Shown here: positions 16,603 to 25,223 of the stretch, piece after piece
Numbering within the stretch: position 1 is the first letter of the stretch
Layout: each line of letters opens with the position of its first letter
Source: Bacteroides caecigallinarum
Lineage (GTDB): Bacteria; Bacteroidota; Bacteroidia; Bacteroidales; Bacteroidaceae
DNA: 64,000 bases
Assembly: GCF_016901995.1 (NCBI RefSeq)
Contig: NZ_JACJLE010000012.1
Coordinates: 1 to 64,000, forward strand
Reading direction: 5' to 3'
Program-made: the position numbers and the translations under genes
The notes under the pieces: generated by a model
What the model was told of the DNA's origin: nothing
Seen by the model: only the letters and a program-made list of their open reading frames with translations
Database searches by the model: none

Positions 16603-18138
16603 TCAATATGGATATTGACCATTAGCAGCACCATCCATCAGCATCTGGTGGATAACAGGAACGATAATACTCAGAGTATTACGGTCAAAGAAACGTGCTC
16701 CCTGAATATCCCACAGGAATGGAACACAGCCGTAGTTCTTCGCCTGCTCTGCCACATAACCGAGGAAGTAGCCTTCGGATTCTTCACATTTTTCCTGAAG
16801 CATATCCATATTTGCCAAAATCTTGTCATAGTTCTTATAGTCTTCAAGTAACGGATCGCTTTCATATACACGATATGCCAAGCCAAATTCTCCAATGATT
16901 ACAGGAACCCCCAAGTCAACGAACTTGGTCTTCATCTTATTCATCTGATTGTGAACATATCCTTCCTGGTTGTCATAATCGAATTTTCCGTCCATGTATT
17001 CAAGGGCATACTGTTCGTAAGGTTCGCCCCAAAAATATGTCATACTTGCCGCCAAATCGCTGGACGGGTCGTTTATACAGAAATTGTATGGCGTATAGTA
17101 GTGTACTTCCACCATCAGACGTGCCGGTGTCGGGTCTTCAGGGAGCTCGAACCAGTCGTATGTCTTGTCTATATTGGTGTCAGGTCCCTGCACGATCAAG
17201 TTACGGTAAGTGTTGTTTCCACCCGTGTCGCGTACTGCATTCACGAACGCCTGTTCGTATCGACGCAGAACAGCCATATCCTCACGATTTGCGACAGCAG
17301 GTTCGTTTGCTCCGGCAAACAAAAGACGTCCGTCATAATCACGGAATGCAGTAGCAATTTGTTCCCAAAAATCATAGACTTTAGCCTCGACTGTAGCTAT
17401 AGAATCTGCTGTCAGAGCAGAAGCATCACAACTCCGTTCCAGCCATCCTCCATCCCAGTGAATATTGACAATGGCATACATATCTGCATTCAGACAGAAA
17501 TCAACTACTTCTTTCACACGGTTTAACCAATCAGCCTTGAGTGTCTTTCCATCCGGTTCCAGATATTGAGGCTGATTCCATGCACACGGAATACGTACTG
17601 CATTGAAACCCATCTCCTTTACTTTATCAATAATAGCTTGGGTTGTATGAGGTGCTCCCCAAGTATCCTCTCCGTCCGGTGCTTCGAGCGTATTACCCAG
17701 ATTCCATCCTATATCAATTGATTTGGCAACTTCTATTGCATCCTTTTCCATGCCTTCCGGATATATCGTATCATATTTGGAGCCTTGGGTAACTACATAT
17801 TGTTTGATGTTCCCACCTGCATTCATAGTGATTGTTGCCTTACGCGCCTGCTCTCCAGTATTTCTTTCGTAAGTTATTTTTATGTACTGTTCTTTTGTGG
17901 CTTTACCGGAAACATTAGAAAGAGTACACCACGACTGGTCGCTTGCCAGTGTCCATCCTGTATTCGAAGCAAGTGCTACCATAAGATGTCCTTGTCCGTA
18001 ACCAAACGAGAAATCCGTTACCTCCTGTCCGTCACGGCTGAGGGAAAACACAGCTCCCTCAACTATGCTGTCATCCTTGCATCCCTGAAACATTGTGGCA
18101 AGGATGATGAAGAATAAATATAGATAGTTCTTTTTCAT
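16603..18138 (-). CDS. Surface BACON-GH5 endo-xyloglucanase
   Basis: Lipoprotein of 511 residues. Lipobox MFQGC (Cys20) is followed by KDD, which fits the Bacteroidetes surface-export signal, so the enzyme is probably on the cell surface. A BACON domain (about 28-118) acts as a spacer before a GH5 barrel (about 125-505) of the subfamily 4 type, with acid/base Glu279 in AGANEP and nucleophile Glu417 in IIGEFG. Its layout matches the endo-xyloglucanase that starts xyloglucan breakdown in known XyGULs. It sits directly downstream of the SusC, SusD and TIG-protein genes, as expected for the depolymerase of the surface complex. Mixed-linkage glucanase activity is the main alternative. Confidence 0.93.
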   Translation of the reverse strand: MKKNYLYLFFIILATMFQGCKDDSIVEGAVFSLSRDGQEVTDFSFGYGQGHLMVALASNTGWTLASDQSWCTLSNVSGKATKEQYIKITYERNTGEQARKATITMNAGGNIKQYVVTQGSKYDTIYPEGMEKDAIEVAKSIDIGWNLGNTLEAPDGEDTWGAPHTTQAIIDKVKEMGFNAVRIPCAWNQPQYLEPDGKTLKADWLNRVKEVVDFCLNADMYAIVNIHWDGGWLERSCDASALTADSIATVEAKVYDFWEQIATAFRDYDGRLLFAGANEPAVANREDMAVLRRYEQAFVNAVRDTGGNNTYRNLIVQGPDTNIDKTYDWFELPEDPTPARLMVEVHYYTPYNFCINDPSSDLAASMTYFWGEPYEQYALEYMDGKFDYDNQEGYVHNQMNKMKTKFVDLGVPVIIGEFGLAYRVYESDPLLEDYKNYDKILANMDMLQEKCEESEGYFLGYVAEQAKNYGCVPFLWDIQGARFFDRNTLSIIVPVIHQMLMDGAANGQYPY

Positions 18139-18149
18139 ATTTCATTATT

Positions 18150-19634
18150 TTAGTCTTTTGATTCTTGAATTGGCATAATTCGGAAATTATCCAGATAGAT
18201 TTCCACTTTAGTCTCATCAGGGCAGTTTGGATAGGTGACATAGAAATTCAAAACCTCACTATGCTCAGCTATGAAGTCGCTCCATAAATTTTCTTCCACA
18301 AGCAACTCCAATGGAATACTGCACTGCATCCATTTTCCGATTTCGGTTTTTCCGGTGAAAGCACTGACTGGAACATAACCACTGACACCATTTCCTTCTC
18401 CCATTGTAATTTGGATGACAGGACCTTCCATTTTTTCACCCAGATAACACTCGAACTGTAGTTCCAAATCTGAAATCTTGGCGTTGTCCGGTATTGCATT
18501 TGAGCCTGGCCAGACCGGTTTATTGAGCACTTGTTGCCACCACCATTGTGTGGCAGTGTCTATAGTTCCTTTCATACCAGTACAATTTCCGGTAGAAGTG
18601 TAAGGAGCCTCTTTTCCATCAGCCACAAATAATCCCAGATTAGCACCACTCCAGCTTGGGTCAAGTCCACCTCTTCCGTCATAATCTATTACCACGTTTT
18701 CAAGAGGATAGAAATTATCCATTTCGGCAGTTCCACCTATGGCTGTCACTGAAATCTTGCCCGGACTTGTAGGTGCCGAAGGCATAGTGAAAGTAACAGA
18801 GTTAAATAATTCCGATACTTCTATGTCTTCTTGCGGAACAGTGATTTCACCGTTGATATCGATTCCTGACACATCAATGAAGTTCTTTCCCACAATAGTT
18901 ACTTTACTTCCTACAACCGGCATAGTAGAACTGATTCCTGTGATTACAGGTTTAGGACCATCATACACAAATTCAATGCTTGCATCGCTAGTATAACATT
19001 CCATTATTATATAACCTTCTTTCATCACATCAGCGGCAGAAAACGTAACACGGTCATAGTCTGCACTTACCTGATAGTCGGTGATAGGAAACGTAACCTC
19101 AACCGAATCTTTGGTAAAGTAAATTCGTTTGATTTCATAGAAATTTTCCCCTATCAGATTAATTTCATCTCCAGGATCAACAGGATATAGAGCTGATATG
19201 TAAGAGATAATCGGACCTGGCGAAAGTACATGCAACGGATATGTTGCTACTCCATGGTCTGTTACAATACGTAGTTCAGATGTAATATCAGGATTCGGCC
19301 CTGACAACATAAAGTCTTCATCGGAAGGGACAGTAATAATCAGACTTGTAGATGTCCCGTAATTGGCATTAAAGCTGATTTTCTGGTTGTTGATATATAC
19401 CTCCTTTACACCTGTCAGGTTCTCTCCAATTACGGCTATCATTGTACCAGGACTTACATCAGTGAATGTACTATCCGCCAATGCCGGATCTGTAACTCGT
19501 ATATAATGTATGACTGGCAGACCGTTTCCATCTCTGCCATCCTTACAGGATGTAGTGGTTAGAATTGTTATAAAAGCCAGTATGAACAGGCTTAACCATA
19601 CGCCTCTATTTATTTGTTTATTCAATTTTTTCAT
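18150..19634 (-). CDS. TIG-domain surface glycan-binding protein (SGBP-B type)
   Basis: Lipoprotein of 494 residues (lipobox TTSC, Cys30, followed by KDGRD). Three IPT/TIG immunoglobulin-like domains follow at roughly 40-135, 138-230 and 231-310, recognisable by the PG-x-x-(V/I)-x-(L/V)-x-G-x-(N/K)-F pattern (for example PGDEINLIGENF, VGSKVTIVGKNF). The C-terminal region (about 312-490) contains WWW at the TQWWWQQV stretch and several other exposed-type aromatics, typical of the xyloglucan-binding end domain of SGBP-B. It has no catalytic motif. Position directly after SusD and before the surface GH5 supports a role in holding polysaccharide at the cell surface. Ligand identity is inferred. 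Confidence 0.9.
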   Translation of the reverse strand: MKKLNKQINRGVWLSLFILAFITILTTTSCKDGRDGNGLPVIHYIRVTDPALADSTFTDVSPGTMIAVIGENLTGVKEVYINNQKISFNANYGTSTSLIITVPSDEDFMLSGPNPDITSELRIVTDHGVATYPLHVLSPGPIISYISALYPVDPGDEINLIGENFYEIKRIYFTKDSVEVTFPITDYQVSADYDRVTFSAADVMKEGYIIMECYTSDASIEFVYDGPKPVITGISSTMPVVGSKVTIVGKNFIDVSGIDINGEITVPQEDIEVSELFNSVTFTMPSAPTSPGKISVTAIGGTAEMDNFYPLENVVIDYDGRGGLDPSWSGANLGLFVADGKEAPYTSTGNCTGMKGTIDTATQWWWQQVLNKPVWPGSNAIPDNAKISDLELQFECYLGEKMEGPVIQITMGEGNGVSGYVPVSAFTGKTEIGKWMQCSIPLELLVEENLWSDFIAEHSEVLNFYVTYPNCPDETKVEIYLDNFRIMPIQESKD

Positions 19635-19645
19635 GGCTTTTCTAT

Positions 19646-21301
19646 TTATTCGTTAAACGTATATGGGACAGGTTCTTCTTTCAACAATGGATTTTGGATA
19701 ACATCAGATTCTGGATAAGGGAAAAATATGTCATCATCGGCAATATTTATTTCTATTTGCGGTTCTTCATATTCTCCTTCATGGAATTCTCCGGTGTAGT
19801 CCTCAGTACCAAGAAGCAGTCTTCCTGCCTGATCTTCATCTCTCTTTATCACAGTAGCCCGCTCTCCGCGCTTCTGGCTGTTGAAATATTTCAGCATGTA
19901 ATCCGGTTTCCAACAATACCATGATACCATGTCGTACCAGTTGCAATATTCCATACAAAACTCAACCCTGCGTTCACGTATGATATCATCAAAGTCAATG
20001 GACATTTTCTCCCAATCGCCTTTTCCGTTAAAAGCACGATATCTTACCTTGTTGAAATATTCCAGTCCCGGTCCCTCTGTCAGTTTCTCATTGTTACCCA
20101 AACAAGCTTCCGCGTATGTCAGATACACATCCGCCAGACGCAGGATATAGGTGTTTAGCGGAGAATTCATAGACTGCACATATCCGTCATTGTCATCATC
20201 AGGACCTCCGACTACTCCTTTCTTTATAGGCGCGCCGGTATATGTATAAGTGTATCCACCGTCCGAAATACAAATATAATCATAATATGTTCCTTGAGTG
20301 AAGAATGTTGCATTTCGACGCAGTGTGTCTCCAGGCTCCTCATTATATATTTCCAACATCTCTACACTGGCCGCATAACTGCTCCATACGTTAACACCTC
20401 CGGTCACTTCTGTAGAGAATGCCAGGTCTGCAAACAAGGTGTTGCATACTCCCCATTCACCCAGCGGCACCCACTGCATGGCTAACAGCGACTCTTGGTT
20501 GTTGTTCTGTTTATACTTGAATAAATCTTCATAATCGGGCAGAAGTTCCAAACCGCTGTTTTCACATACATCGGCTGCATACTGCTTTGCCAGTTCCAGG
20601 TCGGCATTGTCACGCTGTCCGCCTTTCTTCCATCCTGAACGTGCCAGATAAACCTTGGCAAGCATTCCTTTAGCTGCCCAACAGGTAGCCCGTCCAGGTT
20701 GGTCTCCCTTTTCCGGCAAATTCTCTGCCGCATAAATAAAGTCATTTATGATGAACTGGAACACGTCTTCTTCCCTGTTCAACGGAAGAACAGGATTATC
20801 CACTACAGTCTGATTGTCCTCAATAAGGATAACCGGTCCCCATGCACGCAACATATAGAAATAGGCACACCCACGCATCAGACGGGCTTCGGCTATGGCC
20901 CTCGCTTTTGCTTCCTCGCTGACATCGCCTGTAGATTTTTCTTTTACATCCGAAATGACAGAATTCGACATGGTGATTACTGAATAGAACGATTTCCATG
21001 CAGCGGACAGCAGTTCGTTAAGGGCTGTCACCTGGAAAGTGGTAAATTCGGGACTTCCCCACGGGCTGTACATGTCGTTGGCACGTCCGCTTCCTATAGG
21101 AACAATGGCACGCTGGTTATAGTCGAACCATGCACGATTGTATAACGGGGCTGTCGCCGCTTCCAAAGCTTCGTCGGAAGCATAGAAATTCGCGTCCGTA
21201 TATGAGCCTTCAGGTGTCCTGTCAAGGAAACTGTCGCTGCATCCCGTCAGGATTCCTGCCATAAGGAATAATGTTGAGAATATTTTAGTTTTACTTTTCA
21301 T
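19646..21301 (-). CDS. SusD-like glycan-binding lipoprotein
   Basis: SusD/RagB-family lipoprotein of 551 residues, the lid of the SusC transporter. Lipobox LTGC (Cys21) is followed by SDSFLDRTPEG, the usual SusD start. The N-terminal SusD_3-like half and the C-terminal half with TPR-derived helices (for example PLNTYILRLADVYLTYAEAC and FDDIIRERRVEFCMEY motifs) are complete. It lies 19 bp downstream of the SusC gene, as is nearly universal, and forms a one-to-one complex with it. Equivalent to SGBP-A of described XyGULs; xyloglucan oligosaccharide binding is inferred from the locus. Confidence 0.95.
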   Translation of the reverse strand: MKSKTKIFSTLFLMAGILTGCSDSFLDRTPEGSYTDANFYASDEALEAATAPLYNRAWFDYNQRAIVPIGSGRANDMYSPWGSPEFTTFQVTALNELLSAAWKSFYSVITMSNSVISDVKEKSTGDVSEEAKARAIAEARLMRGCAYFYMLRAWGPVILIEDNQTVVDNPVLPLNREEDVFQFIINDFIYAAENLPEKGDQPGRATCWAAKGMLAKVYLARSGWKKGGQRDNADLELAKQYAADVCENSGLELLPDYEDLFKYKQNNNQESLLAMQWVPLGEWGVCNTLFADLAFSTEVTGGVNVWSSYAASVEMLEIYNEEPGDTLRRNATFFTQGTYYDYICISDGGYTYTYTGAPIKKGVVGGPDDDNDGYVQSMNSPLNTYILRLADVYLTYAEACLGNNEKLTEGPGLEYFNKVRYRAFNGKGDWEKMSIDFDDIIRERRVEFCMEYCNWYDMVSWYCWKPDYMLKYFNSQKRGERATVIKRDEDQAGRLLLGTEDYTGEFHEGEYEEPQIEINIADDDIFFPYPESDVIQNPLLKEEPVPYTFNE

Positions 21302-21320
21302 TGCTGTAATATTATTAAGG

Positions 21321-24300
21321 TTAGAAACTCAAATTCAGTCCGACAGTATAAATGCGTTGTGACGGGTAACGCGCATAATCCACACCACGAAGCAACACAT
21401 TGTAGTTATACGCTCCAACTTCAGGGTCATATCCCTTGTATTTGGTGAATGTGAATGCATTCTGTATGTTCATATACACACGCAGGTTCTCAATATGCCA
21501 TTTGCGTGTCCATTTTTGCGGGAATGTATATCCCAGCGAGATATTCTTGATTCGCAGATAAGAACCATCTTCCACAAAACGGCTGCTCATACGGTTGTTG
21601 TCATTACCATCCGCCGTATTGAGACGCTGCACTGTAGCCGATTCAGGATTGGATACATGCACATTCCATATTTCCTCAGGCTGTGCCGGGTCAATCAGTT
21701 CCACATGTGCTATGCCTGTAGCTTCCTTCAGCAGGTTACTGTTACGCATAGGATTTGTAAAGTCCTGGCGGAACAGGTTTACAAGTTTGTTGCCATACAC
21801 ACCGTTGATGAAGATATTCATATCAAAGCCTTTATAAGTAAAAGTATTGTTGAAACCGTAAGAGAATTTAGGTTCAGGATTTCCAAGATATGTGCGGTCT
21901 TGTTCGTCAATAACTCCGTCACCGTTCAAATCCTCAAAGATATAGTCGCCCACCCAGACTTCATCCTTGGCTATATGCTGGTTCTCAGGGAGTGCCACAG
22001 GAAGCCTGTTACCGTTCTGGTCAAGCAGGAAGTTTCCGTCAGCGTCACGCTGGTAAAAATCGCTTTCCTCCTTGAACATTCCAACTACCTTATATCCATA
22101 GTATTGTCCTACCGGCTGACCAACTGTAGAGTAAGTCAGCGTTTGTGATCCGTCAACTGTCCCTGAAAGCCCTGCTGTTTCAGTATAAAGTTTCGTTATC
22201 TTGTTTTTATTGAATGAGATGGTAATTCCTGTACGCCATGTGAAATCCTTTTTGGATATATTTACAGTGTTCAATGTAAATTCGGCACCTTTGTTTTCCA
22301 TTGCACCCGCATTCACCCATGGCGAATTGATAATTCCTGTTACGTATGATGGCAATGATGCTTGCATCAGCAAGTTGTCGGTATTCTTCAGATAAGTATC
22401 GAAAATGAATTCAACCCGATTGTCGAAGAGATTAAGGTCAAGACCTGCGTTCCATGCTCTGGTCTCTTCCCATTTCAGTTTGTCGTTCGGATAATTTCCT
22501 GCATAAAACCCTGTTCCCCAAATACTGGCAGCCGATGCCATTGTTACTCCATAAGCATAACTTGAAGCCGACTGGTTACCTACAAGTCCCCAACCTAACC
22601 TCAATTTCAGGTTATTGAGCCATTTCACGCCTTTCAGGAATTTCTCGTTATTGATTTTCCATGCAAGTGCCATTGACGGGAACACACCCCAACGGTTTGC
22701 CGGACCGAAACTGGAAGAACCGTCGCCACGGACAGTAAAAGTAGCCAGATAACGGTCGTCATACCCGTAATTCAATCGTCCATAGTATGACTCGATGGCA
22801 GATGAACCTCTTCCGCTACTGTTTTTTGCAGTAGAAGAATCTCCCATGTTCAGTTCATGAATGGTATTGAACAGATAATTGTCACGACTTGCATAAAGGG
22901 TTTCATAACTGTTCTCCTGAGCTTCGTGACCTGCCATGACGGAAACATTATGCTTCCCGAACGTACCGTTATAGGTCAGGTAAGTCTTGAGAGTCCAGTT
23001 TGAACCGTTGTTTGCTCCTCGGCTTCCTGTAGATGACTGTACATAATGTCCGTAATCATACGATGGAGTGTAAGTGTAACTATTGCTGTAATAATAGTTT
23101 CCCGCATATTCGGCACGGAACACCAGCCCTTTCCATAATGTAACATCTGTAAAGAAGTCAACATACATTTGCAATCCCCTGTTATAGTTTTCACGCATGA
23201 GCGCTTCTGCCACAGGATTAGAGAAATAAGTGCCATACATGTTTTCTGCCTGTGCTCCCCAACTTCCATCAGGATTTCGCGCCGGAGTATCGGGCAACTG
23301 TTCGATAGCTGTACGGATGATGTTACCGCTGTCTATCGTGTTATTCTGTGTAGTTTGTGCCACAGAAGCCCTAAGGCCTGTTGACAGCCACTTCGTTATT
23401 TTGTTATCCATATTGACACGTGCAGAAAAACGTTCAAAATCCGAGCCGATGGCTATACCTTCCTGCGACAAATATCCGGCGGAAATAGAGTATTTCACAT
23501 TGTCGTTTCCTCCCGAGATATTCAGCTGGTGGTTATGCATCGACGCATTCTGGAAAATCTCCCCCTGCCAGTCTGTACCTTCGCCCAACAGACTGATGTC
23601 GGCAAATTCAGCACGTTCGCCGAAACCAATTACTTCCGCACGCAGGTTCTGGTATTCTGCATACTCGCGCAGGTTCATCACACCCAACTTTTTAGGGAGC
23701 TGTTGCAAACCATAATATCCTTCATAGCTGATACGTGTCTTTCCCGCTTGTCCCTGTTTGGTTGTGATAAGCACCACGCCATTAGACGCACGCGAACCAT
23801 ATATGGCCGTGGCTGATGCATCTTTCAATATTTCCATGGAAACCACATCCGAAGGGTTAATGGATGACAGTACACTTGAATTTGAGTTATTGTTACCCGA
23901 AATCGCCACACCGTCTATCACATAAAGCGGTTCATTTCCATTCAAGGAGTTGATACCTCGGATGCTCACTGATATACCTCCACCCGGTGTTCCAGAGTTT
24001 TGGGTCACCGACACTCCGGCCGCCTTGCTTTGTAGCGCCTGGTCGAGCGAGGTGACTATGGATTGCTTGATTTCATCTTCTCCAACGGAAACCACAGAAC
24101 CTGTAAGGTCGCTACGTTTCATCGTTCCATATCCGACAACCACAACCTCGTCCAAAATTTCGGAGTCTTCCTCCATTTCCACGTTTATTACCGTTTTTGA
24201 AGCCTTCACTTCCTGTGGTTTAAAACCGATATAAGAAAAAACAATGGTTTCATTGGATTTGACCTGCAATGAATACCTTCCTTCAAAATCCGTAATAGTT

Positions 24301-24506
24301 CCCGCCTGAGGCCTCTCTTTAACCTGGACACTCACGCCTATTAACGCTTCACCATCTGTTCCCGACGTTACAATTCCGGTAACAGTCCTTTCCTGCAAAA
24401 TCTCTGCATAGGAGAATTCCATGCCCACAATACATGATATTACGAATACCAATGCGATGCGGTAGCAACAAAAGGTTTTGCACCATTTTAGAAACTCGTT
24501 TCTCAT
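21321..24506 (-). CDS. SusC-like TonB-dependent oligosaccharide transporter
   Basis: Outer-membrane TonB-dependent transporter of 1061 residues. Signal peptide about 1-34, then a carboxypeptidase-regulatory-like domain (about 40-115, ending near VINVEM), the TonB box region DEVVVVGYGTMKR, the plug domain (about 135-255, with YVIDGV) and a 22-strand barrel ending in the aromatic-terminated YTVGLNLSF, which suits BAM insertion. It imports the oligosaccharides released by the surface GH5 and, as first gene of the minus-strand arm, is fed by the promoter near 24,578-24,606. No sigma/anti-sigma domain is attached, consistent with control by the HTCS instead. Confidence 0.96.
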   Translation of the reverse strand: MRNEFLKWCKTFCCYRIALVFVISCIVGMEFSYAEILQERTVTGIVTSGTDGEALIGVSVQVKERPQAGTITDFEGRYSLQVKSNETIVFSYIGFKPQEVKASKTVINVEMEEDSEILDEVVVVGYGTMKRSDLTGSVVSVGEDEIKQSIVTSLDQALQSKAAGVSVTQNSGTPGGGISVSIRGINSLNGNEPLYVIDGVAISGNNNSNSSVLSSINPSDVVSMEILKDASATAIYGSRASNGVVLITTKQGQAGKTRISYEGYYGLQQLPKKLGVMNLREYAEYQNLRAEVIGFGERAEFADISLLGEGTDWQGEIFQNASMHNHQLNISGGNDNVKYSISAGYLSQEGIAIGSDFERFSARVNMDNKITKWLSTGLRASVAQTTQNNTIDSGNIIRTAIEQLPDTPARNPDGSWGAQAENMYGTYFSNPVAEALMRENYNRGLQMYVDFFTDVTLWKGLVFRAEYAGNYYYSNSYTYTPSYDYGHYVQSSTGSRGANNGSNWTLKTYLTYNGTFGKHNVSVMAGHEAQENSYETLYASRDNYLFNTIHELNMGDSSTAKNSSGRGSSAIESYYGRLNYGYDDRYLATFTVRGDGSSSFGPANRWGVFPSMALAWKINNEKFLKGVKWLNNLKLRLGWGLVGNQSASSYAYGVTMASAASIWGTGFYAGNYPNDKLKWEETRAWNAGLDLNLFDNRVEFIFDTYLKNTDNLLMQASLPSYVTGIINSPWVNAGAMENKGAEFTLNTVNISKKDFTWRTGITISFNKNKITKLYTETAGLSGTVDGSQTLTYSTVGQPVGQYYGYKVVGMFKEESDFYQRDADGNFLLDQNGNRLPVALPENQHIAKDEVWVGDYIFEDLNGDGVIDEQDRTYLGNPEPKFSYGFNNTFTYKGFDMNIFINGVYGNKLVNLFRQDFTNPMRNSNLLKEATGIAHVELIDPAQPEEIWNVHVSNPESATVQRLNTADGNDNNRMSSRFVEDGSYLRIKNISLGYTFPQKWTRKWHIENLRVYMNIQNAFTFTKYKGYDPEVGAYNYNVLLRGVDYARYPSQRIYTVGLNLSF

Positions 24507-24577
24507 TTCAGCTTATCATTTTTAAAATTAACAAATTAACATTCTCAACAAGCAATACTTCGCCAAAATCATCACTG

Positions 24578-24606
24578 CAAAAGTAAAGAAAATAAAAAGA
24601 CACAAA
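24578..24606 (-). promoter_or_regulatory. Promoter of the susC arm
   Basis: On the minus strand, TACTTTTG (24,585 to 24,578) matches the Bacteroides -7 element TAnnTTTG exactly, and TTTG (24,606 to 24,603) lies 17 bp upstream as the -33 element. Predicted leader of about 65 nt. The spacer is a little short, consistent with an activator-dependent promoter. Confidence 0.6.
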
Positions 24607-24801
24607 CTCAAAACGTGTTTTACGAATATGGCATGTTTGTTAATATGAAGTACACGTATGTTGCCACACATGGTATAGAATGTTACATTCCATCGCCAGA
24701 ATACTGTACAAGCATCATTTTATCATAAAAACAAGATTTAATTATCCTCATCACGTCATATAGAACCATGCGATAGCGATTCACCATAAAGCATGTTTTG
24801 T

Positions 24802-24931
24802 GCATACATAAAATATATTCTGTGCTTATATTTTCTCTAAATACAGCTTATGTTTTTATAAATACAAGTTATATTTATAAAGATACAAATTGTATTTACA
24901 TATATATGTATTGTATTTACAGAATATAAGC
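24802..24931. repeat. Phased, outward-facing 21-22-bp repeat array
   Basis: Centred on ATACAA-A-TTGTAT (24,883-24,895). To the right, on the plus strand, units begin at 24,890 and 24,911, both starting TTGTATTTACA; the second ends ATATAAGC. To the left, on the minus strand, units begin at 24,889, 24,867, 24,845 and 24,823; the second starts TTGTATTTATAAAAACATAA and the third contains TGTATTTAGAGAAAATATAA and ends AAGC. Spacing is 21-22 bp, two helical turns, so sites fall on one face of the DNA. The centre lies about 320 bp from the predicted start of the susC arm and 290 bp from that of the plus arm. Confidence 0.7.
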
Positions 24932-25166
24932 ATGCGAAATCTCTTTTTCATATATACATTATTAATATATTCTCAATATCATGTTTCAAAAAGTGTTCTC
25001 TCAGCATTTTCATAACGTTCAAACCACGCTTTAACAGCACATAAAACAACAATACACGGGCACCGGTTACATATCATACTGTCATTGATAACATTTTGGC
25101 AACACACCATAACAAACGCCTGTGCTACAGTTACGATTTATACCCTTATTTAAATATTATATTCGA

Positions 25167-25174
25167 TAACTTTG
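25167..25174 (+). promoter_or_regulatory. Promoter -7 element of the right PUL arm
   Basis: TAACTTTG is an exact TAnnTTTG match, giving a leader of roughly 43 nt before the ATG at 25,224. No TTTG is found at the -33 position, which suggests an activated promoter. Confidence 0.6.
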
Positions 25175-25223
25175 CAACAGTGATTTTAGAATTATTTTTG
25201 TTTAATCGTTAAACATTTTTATT

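Larger units (their letters stand above)
24507..25223. other. 717-bp divergent control region of the PUL
   Basis: Gap between the SusC gene (minus) and the fimbrillin-like gene (plus). It contains a promoter for each arm and, about midway between them, an array of phased outward-facing repeats (24,802-24,931). No coding region was recognised. The AT-rich segments outside these elements show nothing else I can name. Confidence 0.7.

Noticed and set aside
21495-22148. 217-codon frame antisense to the SusC gene
   Set aside because: Shadow of a well-supported transporter; Cys/His-rich, no signal, no family match.
24802-24931. The phased repeats read as a CRISPR array
   Set aside because: Units are only 21-22 bp with no unique spacers, polarity flips at the centre and there are no cas genes.
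25139-25149. TATACCCTTAT upstream of the fimbrillin-like gene as another copy of the GH31 operator repeat
   Set aside because: Single copy, only about 7 shared bases and different distance to the -7 element; too weak to claim.
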